A stretch of 64,000 nt of DNA from contig NC_087382.1 in NCBI RefSeq assembly GCF_963675165.1, positions 3,325,963-3,389,962 of the forward strand, given 5' to 3'. The position numbers were made by a program, and so were the translations under genes. Below are positions 9,997 through 19,900 of the stretch, piece after piece (position 1 is the first letter of the stretch; each line of letters starts with the position of its first letter). Source of the DNA: Halichondria panicea (Eukaryota > Porifera > Demospongiae > Suberitida > Halichondriidae). The notes under the pieces were generated by a model. The model saw nothing but the letters and a program-made list of their open reading frames with translations, made no database searches and was not told where the DNA came from.

Positions 9997-11707
9997 TTAT
10001 GGGTTGTCTCTCAAACAGTCTTCTCTGTTTCTTCTGAGGAGCTCTTCCTCAGCACAGTCCATCACCGTTCGATCTTTCTCAATGAAGAACTTGTTGTGGA
10101 AGAACGTCTGATGATCTTTCTTAGGGTCGTACATATAGTCCAGTCGATGTAGGTCACCACTGGATACGATACAAATGCTATGCACCATCCAACCACTGAT
10201 GGAACAGTGCTTCTTCTTGAAATTCTTGTCTTTGACTGTTAGCCATATGTAACTTGACACTGTAGGTGTGATTCTCGAGTATTTATCATCTTTCCCACCA
10301 GGTACTCCTGTGTGATAGTTATCAGTCATACAATTACTCAATTAGTGTCAGTATAGAAAGTAAGAGACTATAATAATATTGTCATTCTTGTATATATAAT
10401 TATAGTAAAATCGTATTTTATGCATATTATTATTATGGGCAATATTGGTATGAGGATGACTGTTAGCCTTTCCTAATATAATACCTGTTCTGTTGAATAA
10501 CGTAGCAACAAAATGCTCATCAGGTATTTTGGTATCTTCCATGAATCTCCGAAACTTAACAGCCTCTTTATCGTGTAGTAAATAGTTGACAAAACTTTCC
10601 GATAGTCCGTGGTATGCTGTACTTTTTGCAATTGTGAGATTAAACGGGATCGGGCCAAGTTTAGAGCTTAACTGTTTTACTCTTTTTCCATTAAGTTTAT
10701 GCTTGTATGTCCATCTTAATTGGTCGTTCTTTGTAGAGAATAATTTTATTGCTGAAGTACCGTTTAACTTGCTTAAAGTGTGAACCATTTCTCTATTAGT
10801 TCTCAGAGGAACTTCTTTCCCACACAGAGTGATTGTATACTTCCAAGGAAATGTGTGTCGCATCTTGTAGAGATCTTCTATACAATTCATCTGAGCATCG
10901 ACTATCGTATGCCAGCCCCATATAACATCTTCAATCTTGTTGGGTACAATCACATTGGGCAGACAGTCGGCAATGGTGACCATCAGCTTCTTGAATGGTT
11001 CGCTGGACTTTTTGTCATAGTGAATGCAGTACAAATTGTGAGGTCTATAGATGACTTTGAGAAACCGAAATATCTGATAAGGTGACTGATAAACATTTAG
11101 AGCAAATGCTAGTGGAAATTGTCGTTCTTGCTCAGACACATAATAACCTGAGTCCAACTCTTTCTTTATCCAGTCACAATTACAGGCATAGCGATAAAAC
11201 TCATTATCTGATGGAATTGGCCATATTTTTTCTATCCTTGCATTGTTCACTCGTTTCATTTCATCTGAGTCACCTTTGAACAGAAGTGAACAGTTGGGTG
11301 GTAGTATGGTATCCGTGTGTTGTGGGAACCCAGACGAAGCAATTCCTTTTTTAGGCTTCTTCATGGCAACATTAAATTGCTTAGATGCAGGACACACTGA
11401 AACTATGTTTGCCGCACTTAGGGGTGTTCTGTAATCCAATGTTATCGAATGTTTCGGTGCTGGACTTGAATTTGTTGAGAGCTTCACCTGCAGAATAAGC
11501 AATTATAAACACTGCGAATCTGTTAATGATAGTCTTTAGTAAGTGCTAATTTAGCTAGATAGCCCCGGGCTGTATTTGAGTATAGTATATATAGCTATAA
11601 AGCTACTATTCCATCTCTACCTTCATCAAATACCACATGTAGAGAACAATGAATACTATTAGACAAACTGTAGCTCTTTTGAGTGCTGCTCCTACTAGTA
11701 TTGTCAT
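9997..11707 (-). CDS. GT14 (core-2/I branching type) glycosyltransferase, copy 2
   Basis: Three exons (11707-11621, 11487-10485, 10307-9997) give 466 residues. It shares the type II anchor, stem and all GT14 motifs of copy 1 (FPLAFALNVY, NLYCIHYDKKS, WKYTITLCGKEVPLRTN, PDEHFVATLF), with most differences in the stem and in the segment after GTSA. The stem is eight residues shorter. Exon lengths of 87 and 311 bases are the same as in copy 1. It ends ...DCLRDNP, one residue shorter than copy 1. The high similarity of exons and introns says the duplication is recent, and both copies look functional. Its 5' end is about 230 bases from the 3' end of bystin. Confidence 0.85.
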
Positions 11708-11929
11708 GCTGTAGCTAGCTACCTTTAATATCTCACCTCCTTTTGTGGTGTGTGTTGCGCATGAACGTATCCGCCCCCACCCTTTGCTATTTTCGAATAC
11801 AGGCCTCGAGGGTGGAGTTCAGGCACGGCGTTATATAGAGGGTTGCATAAATCCCTGAAAAAATACAGCGAATAATAATTATAATGACACAAGATTGACA
11901 AAAAATCACATAAAATAAAATAAAGCAAC

Positions 11930-13261
11930 CTAATCAGTATGCATGCACATTTCAGAAACCAGAGTTCTACTAACAAAAGTCTGTCCTAAATCACGACATT
12001 TAGAGTTAACAATTTCTCTTCTAACTTCAGAAGTTATTCCGTGGTGTGTTTTATGTCGAATCAGTTCAACTAGTGCTTCTTTCTGCTCCACTGACATGTC
12101 CTCCTTGTACCTCTGCACAAATGTCAGCAAACACTGATGCCATAAAACGGGTAAGTCTCTTGGGTCACTTGTAAAGCGAACAAAATGGAAAACGATTGCA
12201 TCAATGACGCGATACGGGAGAGCATATTTCTTATCAAGGAGAGTTCGAATAAAGATGCTGTTTGCACCGGTATAATCCATTTCGGCCATTTTCAACAGTG
12301 CAGCACTTGAATGTAGCATGGGCACACTGATCCTCGCCATGACACTGCTGATGATGAGAGCCTCGCGGAGAGTACAGGTCCCAGATTCACACAGCGGAAG
12401 TAGAATCCCTTTGAAGAATGCGGCAGGCTTGTACAACGACTTCTTGAGGGACATGTAAAGGTGAAAATTGAGTCGTTTGTACTCGGAAATATCGTCCCTG
12501 ATTCTGGGTAAGAGTACAAGGTTGAAAAACCGTTGTGCTTTCTTGGCATTCAAATTGGAAGCGAAAATTCGAGTGGCTTGAAACATGGCGGCAGCAGTCC
12601 AGGTATCGGGACACGTTAGGTAGAGGACTTCCTCCCAATTAGACAGAGATGGTATCACTTTGAATGCTGTGGGCAGTTTTCCTGATCGATATTTTGATAA
12701 GATGACGCCTACTCCTCGAAAAACCTCAACCACTTTTGGATCCATACTTGCACTGAGAGATTGGGCATCGGATACTTGCGTGGCTATTTCCGTCTCCTTG
12801 TCTTTCACTTTCTCCCAAATCATGTCTGCCAGGGTTCGTCTGGGTGCAGGGTCAGGGTTCATAAACAGCGCCATAGCTCGCTCGTCTTCTTCTCTCACAA
12901 CCGGAGAAAAATCTAGTTCTTCAGTTTCAGCAAATTCTTGTTCGTCATTTTCAGAGTCTTCATCATCGGAATTGATCATCTTCACTTTGCTTGAAATAGT
13001 TAGTTTCGGGGTTCGGGTGGCACCAGCTGAGGTGCGCTTCTTAGCAGCCGCGGCTCCATAGCTGTACAGTTCTTCAAGTTCCTCTTGCTGAGCTCTAGCT
13101 TGCTCCAGAATCTTGTGCGATAGAGCTCCTTCGACATACTCAGATTCTTCCCTAGACTTCTCATGCTTCACCTTCGTCCTCTGGGCCTGCCTGGGGGCAT
13201 CTCCGTCCAAGATCTGCTGTGCTAGAGACTGATGGCGTTTAGCTTTCTTCTCTTTGCCCAT
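11930..13261 (-). CDS. BYSL: Bystin, 40S ribosome biogenesis factor
   Basis: A single-exon gene of 443 residues, the usual length for bystin/Enp1. The N-terminus is charged and low-complexity, with Lys-rich and acidic stretches (DDEDSENDEQEF). The conserved bystin domain runs from about residue 140 to the end: MNPDPAPRRTLADMIWEKV, VGVILSKYRSGKLPTAFKVIPS, WEEVLYLT, MFQATRIFASN, AQRFFNLVLLPRIRDDI, LNFHLYMSLKKSLYKPAAFFKG and LPVLWHQCLLTFVQRY. Bystin binds pre-40S particles and is needed for 18S rRNA processing in the nucleolus. The ATG follows aaaaa tggGC context just after gene-free upstream DNA and gives the full family N-terminus (MGKEKKAKRHQ). It is divergently placed to the alsin gene. Two fragments of its 3' end were duplicated downstream. 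Confidence 0.97.
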   Translation of the reverse strand: MGKEKKAKRHQSLAQQILDGDAPRQAQRTKVKHEKSREESEYVEGALSHKILEQARAQQEELEELYSYGAAAAKKRTSAGATRTPKLTISSKVKMINSDDEDSENDEQEFAETEELDFSPVVREEDERAMALFMNPDPAPRRTLADMIWEKVKDKETEIATQVSDAQSLSASMDPKVVEVFRGVGVILSKYRSGKLPTAFKVIPSLSNWEEVLYLTCPDTWTAAAMFQATRIFASNLNAKKAQRFFNLVLLPRIRDDISEYKRLNFHLYMSLKKSLYKPAAFFKGILLPLCESGTCTLREALIISSVMARISVPMLHSSAALLKMAEMDYTGANSIFIRTLLDKKYALPYRVIDAIVFHFVRFTSDPRDLPVLWHQCLLTFVQRYKEDMSVEQKEALVELIRHKTHHGITSEVRREIVNSKCRDLGQTFVSRTLVSEMCMHTD

Positions 13262-13900
13262 TTTTTAGCGACCACGTGGCTGTGAAATATCATGTTTTTC
13301 GCTTAATTAGGAAATAAAAGTGAAGGCTAGAAAGTGGGCGTAGCTGATAAATACACACCCACGTGGCCACTTTAGTGTGTACATGACTGTGTAGTTGCAA
13401 AGCTTCTGTTGGTGTGTATTCAACAGCAGGAAAAGCATTTCACAGGCTTTAACTGGTTAATTAGCCCTTTTGTACTCTAGTACTGCAGTTCAACATTGAT
13501 ACAGCTGTCGACCATTCTAGCTAGCTAGCTACAGCTTGTAATCCCTCACTTCATCACTGCACTGGTTGAAGAGTATGTCTGCAGCAGTGTCATTGGCAAG
13601 AGAGCAGTCATCCAGCAGTTCTTCTACTAAGAGGAGGGCTAGGATAGTCTCAAAGTCAGAGGTGCTTGTACTCTGCAGGCCTTGTAGCAGGAGGCATCGA
13701 ACCATCTCAGTTGGAGTTACAGTGGAGAGGGGTTGCATTCAGATGCATTCAGTGCAAAGAAAAATGGCCCTTTTCAAGGTTTATACAGTAGCCTCAGTTT
13801 AATATGATTTTGACTATTTATTAAATATATTTAATATGAGCTGTGTTATAAAGTTGTTGACTGAATATATAACTCCGAGTCTCTTGGGTGATTTCTGCAG
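13262..13900. other. Gap between bystin and the first recognised alsin exon
   Basis: This 640-base gap should hold the bystin promoter. It is too short to contain the missing N-terminal half of an alsin gene, and I found no RCC1-like or DH-like exon. It does hold one open 69-codon minus-strand frame, listed separately. Confidence 0.5.
13529..13738 (-). CDS. Unrecognised short ORF, 69 residues
   Basis: ATG to stop with a leucine- and aspartate-rich, helix-prone composition (ETILALLLVEELLDDCSL). It reads more like protein than the surrounding frames, but I recognise no family. It could be a real small gene, an exon of a lost gene or chance. It lies in the interval where alsin 5' exons would be expected, but on the opposite strand. 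Confidence 0.25.
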   Translation of the reverse strand: MQPLSTVTPTEMVRCLLLQGLQSTSTSDFETILALLLVEELLDDCSLANDTAADILFNQCSDEVRDYKL

Positions 13901-16900
13901 ACAAATATTGATGTTATTCATGACCTGAAAACAGTCTGGGTGAACGACATGATTGACGACGAGACCGGAGATATTAGGTATATAAGTTGATAATAATACA
14001 GCCATTATTTTTTATATAACTAGCCAATGAACAACCACTTGACCTCGTCATTTGACCTCGGTACTGACTGGCATGAATATTTATATTTTGTTCGTATATT
14101 ATAGGAATTGCTTTGCAGTACTGACTCCAGAAAACGAGTACATTTTGCAATCAGCTAACCATCGAACAAAGGTAATGCAACCATATTAATTACGCGTTAC
14201 TTACCGTATAGCATGCAGGCTATTTTCGTATAAGTGGCATAATCCCAACGAAATGTACTATATACATCACCATTCCGAGTTGTATAATTATGAATACGAA
14301 ATATTAAATGCATGGGTAGGGCATACGAAATTTGACCAATGAAAATTCACCCGTAACAAAAACGTACTGATAGCTGCTATATACAGTCCTTATGTAACCT
14401 CTCCACATTATAATTATATACCTGCATATATGCACAGATTGAGTGGATGCAAGCCATTTCTGTTGCAGTCTCACAGTCCCTCAAGTTTCGGGGGAGCTAC
14501 AGACCTAGGTATGTCGATTAAAATACTTTCACTGAAATTCTTCTCTTTAAACTAACACATAATTCACCGGTTCATTAACCTATGAGAGCATGTATGCCCT
14601 TAAGGTACATGTAATGTAGTGGGTAACCACACAGACAGCTGCATATCTGGAGCATGTTTGTGTGGCCTTCTGTATCGACTAATGCTCTGATCCAGAAACA
14701 ATATACCACCTCTCCATTATATTCATATAGACCACACACACTTAGTCGGAAATTGTGTTTTTGTTGTGTCCATTTTTGAAAGGAACATGTGTGGTTAGAC
14801 TCATCATGAGCTAGTTGGACAATCGCACACACGCACTGTCCATTCTTTAAAATGTATTGTATTGATTGATTGCTTAGTAACTGGAGCAAGCTAGACGATC
14901 TACGAAAGTGGCTGTCTGTTAGAGAGGTGGAGTTTCACTACAGGACACACCCACTTTACAAGGGAGCAGTGTACACTGGGAAATGGAACCTTGGAATGCC
15001 CCATATATGGTAATTAAGAAAGAATAGTTGTGGAAACCGTCTTTAACATTTCTAGCTGTAATTATTGATCACACTATAGTGCGTGTGCATGTCTTGATTA
15101 AAATTGAGCGTTCACTGCGATTTTGTATATCTAGAATTCTTAGCCAACTTTACAAATAATTATGCTTGAAATAAGTGTGAAAAAATGCACTTAGTGTATA
15201 AACAGTGCTAGCGTAATTACTTTGTAGTGTCTTTCGCGAAGTCATATTTGGAGTAAAATTGCCTCTGGCATAACTTGTCAGCTAGCTCTGTCATGTGATG
15301 ATGTCAGTGTGCCCCAATTTAGCCTTAGGCAGTAAGTGTAAATTTGGCTGTATTTTTCCAATGTTTACAATCACTCGTAACCACTGGACCATGCTTGCAT
15401 GAATGCGTGCTCAAAACCCCGTGCATAATTTCGTTAGCGCGTTGGCATATTCGTCTGTGCTCTGTATACCTGCTAACCACCCTCACACCACACACCTACA
15501 CACACACACCTACACACACACACCAGCTATAGTACCACACTAGCTTATACTGCTACAACTCTTTTTCACCTCACTCGAAATTCAAACCTTATAAGTCAAC
15601 CACTAGCTTGTACACAGTGGGACCACACTCTTAGAGCATTTTTAAAACTGTCAAGTGAGGTGAAAACGGTTGTATGGTTGTATCACACATCACACTACAT
15701 GCATGCATATACGACACTTGTCACATGTGCATATCTATCATCTATTACAGTGGATCCATGAAGTGGCCTAATGGCGACTGCTACGAAGGAGAATTCTTGT
15801 TTGGGAAATTCCATGGGTGAGGCTATTATTGTTTTGTAAACACATAATCAGCGACTCTTTATTCTTGAAAACAAACAAACTTATGGCCTTAAGAATCTCT
15901 TGAAATGTCGAACTTTATGGTGATTAGAATTTACTAAGTAGTAGTTAAAATGCAATTTTTTTCAGCATACCTTTAGTGCGGTAGTTGTGTTCTTATTTCA
16001 TGTGTATAGCTTCCAACTTGCTGCATGTTTTGTATGGCATTTATTGGTCTAAACGCATGCAAGCATGACCATATTAAGCCTTGCTTGTGCATACAACTAT
16101 TTTCAATATAATTATCACTTGTAATGATTATGTCATCAAATCCAATGCGAGTGTCCGGAAATTTTTGTTTTTCAAATTAATGTGCTATCATTTGCAATAT
16201 CAAGAACTCCACATACACCCCTCACACCTATCACCACTCACATACGCCCACACACACACACACACACAGCACTGGTACGATGCTCTGGCTCTCCCATCAC
16301 AACAGACGTACCTACACTGGCAGTTGGAGAGACGGTAGCATACAAGGCTACGGTGAGATGACATACACAGATCACACCGTGTACACTGGGTGGTGGTCCA
16401 TGGAAAGAAGGTGTGGTCACGGTCGTCTGGATCTACCTGAAGGGGGCGGGGCTTATATCGGAGCCTGGGAAGGAGGGAAGAGAAATGGATATGGCATCTT
16501 TAACAATGTGGCTAAGTAAGTACTTACGTGATATCATATACTTTAGTTAGCATTAACTTTTAGCATTTAATTTCCAGCATTATCATATTTCAGCACATGC
16601 ATGTACCAGCTGCACCATTTGGAATGCAATTAGACCAACATTGTTGATGTGATGGCTATATTCATCCTCTATCTCACCCAAATTGTCCCTATTATGTGGT
16701 AAACTAGCTAGCCTAAGAGGTGGTTATTTTTGTCTAGAGGTGGTTAATACCAACCACCACCATCGACCAGTGTGGGAACATCACTGTATAATAATAGTAC
16801 TCAAGAACTATTATTTATATGACTGTGTTATGTGTTATGATTTCACGCAGCATTTCTCTAGTCTACAGAGAGGGATTAATTTTGTTTATAATTAATGATT

Positions 16901-19900
16901 TTTACTCTAATTACTGTTGCTATGGCTTCAGATCCGAGCGCTATCTGGGCATGTGGAGAAATGATAAACGACACGGACCCGGGATCTTGGCGGCAAACAA
17001 CAAGTTCTACTACTCTGGAAACTATGACAATGGAGAGAAGAAAGTACGTTATAGCGAAGCGTGTACATTAATTATTGTTGCCCTATAGTGAAACTACCAT
17101 TGGTTCTATCCATTTTGACTTGCATGTGTGATTTTTATGTGCGGGGTTGGTGCAAATATTCGTATGAACTGCCTAGTGACGTTGAACCTATTGCAATCGA
17201 TTTTGTAGTTTTAATTTTCAGCTCTACAATAAAAATGTCCACCATACGAAAAAAAACAACGCTTTATACAGTTCTATGTTCGTGATTGCAAAATGGATGC
17301 ACTGCATATTATGTGGTTTAGGATTTAGTTGATTTCCATTCCCGTTCCCTGCTACAGTTGTTTGGTGGACGGAGCTCCGAGTCAGTGAACCAAGACGATA
17401 AGTGGAGTCCCATATTCCAGTCCGCCAGTGCACTCCTCGAACAAATGGTCAGGGATAAATTATTTCAAAGACTTTGTTTAGTAATTATGACAGATGTTGT
17501 TTATACTCTCAATACTACTGAATTGACAGCTGTGCATACCATCACCTTGGAGATTAGTCTGGCGAATAATGTCAACACTGTTTAGTTTCAGCTGGAGTGA
17601 ATGTACACATTAGTTAGGGTATAAAAATTAAAAATGTATTCTAGCTCATCGAATGGGCGCCATAAACAATCAAAAAGCTATTTGGCGCCAAATAGACCTT
17701 TGATTTTTTATAACATTCTCTCTAAGATTTCAGACCAACAGAACAAATTAAGTTGCTTCATTTTGTCATTCTGCATGCATGTGCTAATAGATAATACTCT
17801 TATCTGTATACGAGTGTCTGCATTAATATTCGCTGTGCTGCACTTGTGTGTAGGTGAGCATCAGTCACAGTGATGGTGGTCAAGAGATGCAGCCTCTCAA
17901 GGTAGAGGCAGCTGGTAGTGATACAGACAGTGCCGTGGCCATGGATTTCAGTGATATTGGAGCATCACCTGACATGGACGTGAGCTGTCGGACGTGCCAC
18001 GGTAGTCTCCGAGACGAGGGGGAGTGTGTGGTGTGTAGAGTGGAGGTGAGGCTATGTGTAGAGTGTGGGGGTGGTGAAGGTGTGTGTGGAGTGGGTGTGC
18101 GTGGGTAGAGGTGAGACTGAGTGTGAGGGTGTGTGTGTATGTGTGTGGACGGGTGAGTGGGTAGACGTGAGGTGTGTGTAAAAATAGGAGTAGTTTCAGA
18201 CGATATTTTCCCTGGTATACAAACAGAACATCTAGAGCAACAATAAACCGTTTTCCTAGTGCACACAATTACATCAATTAATTCTCTCACCATGCACGCA
18301 CACCATGCAGGGCTTCAAGTCCAGTGATCATCCCCTGGGGCTACTAGTCAATATCCTCACAAGGTGTTTCAACGAGAGCTACTCGGGCATTGGTTGTCAT
18401 AGTAGCCTCCTCTCCCACGCAGTCGGAGAGTTGTGCTCCATTACCACAAGACTACACCATCTCGTAAAGTAAGAGCTTCTCTTTGGAGCTATGGAAAGCT
18501 AACGTATTATTGACAATGTGTGCATGCGTGTGGCATTTCCAGTATTTAATGTACTAAAAATTCAGTAGCTGGCACACGGTGTTTTTTGCTGTATATTAGG
18601 TTGTAAAAATATGATTTTAATGAAGTTTATCACGTAGTTATAATATAACTACGTGATAAACTTCATTAAAATCATATTTTTCCTTTATTATATCCTTCCT
18701 CCCATTACACCTACAGATTGCACTGCCCCACGCTGATATCAGTAGACGAAGATGACCTCACTGGAAAACCCAAATCACAACTGAGTCTCCTGTTAAAATC
18801 CCGCAAGGGGTTTCGAAGAACCTCACAAAAGAATAGCTTTGGTACAGACCCAAGCTGGCTACACCCGATATTACTACCGTCCATTTTCAAGACTCTCTTT
18901 GCACTGTACAGCGAGCATCATCGCGAGGACAGTAAGAGGCTGAGTGAGAAGATGGCGACGTTGGACACGATGAGTGACGAGAGACTCTGTAGAGCCGTGG
19001 GTATTCCTAGGTGAGGGATGTACATGTAAGCTTAGTGAGAGGCCTTTCAGATAATGCGAACTCATTTTTTCTTCGGCTATATACACTGCACATGTTCTAG
19101 TGTACGTACGTATAAATAATTTTATTGCTATGCCGGTATTTTCCTGAGATCTTAGTATGGCATCCATGTATATAACGTACCGATTAATTAATCGATTGTT
19201 ATGTTTTCTGTTTCCAGTTTATATCAAGACTATCTACAGCGTAACCAAGACAACGACGATTCCCTCCTCACCACACCCCTCTCCGACAGATGCGAGAGCG
19301 CTGCCCTCATACTGCAGAGAATCAAGTAAGATCTACATCTTTAATTTGTACCCGACAGTATATACTAACCACCCCCTATCACACACACCCACACAGTCAG
19401 TTCTCCACACCTCAGAACAAGTTGCTGTGTGTACAAGAAGCCAACGATGAACTTGTGAATGTAAGTGTTTGTGTAGCATTATTTCTGACAGATTCAGTAA
19501 ATTTGACAAGCCAACCAAATTCTTATGGTCTTGTGTTTGGGCTACTCTAGAGTGTCCGTTTCTTAACCTAAGAAGTACATTTTGTACATTTTTGAGAGCG
19601 GTAATCATATTTTACGCTTAAATTATCAATCAGATCCGTGGTGTATATAGTGTGACTTTATAACTTGGTGTAGCTTCTGGATGAGCTGAGGGACGACCAA
19701 TCAACTTATGACTCAAGGGACCCCCCACTCTCCCCACTAGACGATCCCCCACACATTGACCCCCAGCAGGGGGCAGAGTACCCCCCACATAGGCAGTCTG
19801 TGGGAAGAAGGAGGAGTGTTCCCACTGGACTGTTCTCATTGGTCGCTGTGAGATCTAGGTTAGTTGCACGTACATGCTGATAGTGTGTGATACGTGAATA

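Noticed and set aside
17948-18293. Minus-strand ORFs rich in His, Thr and Pro
   Set aside because: They are antisense of a GT-rich intron and of alsin exon 9.
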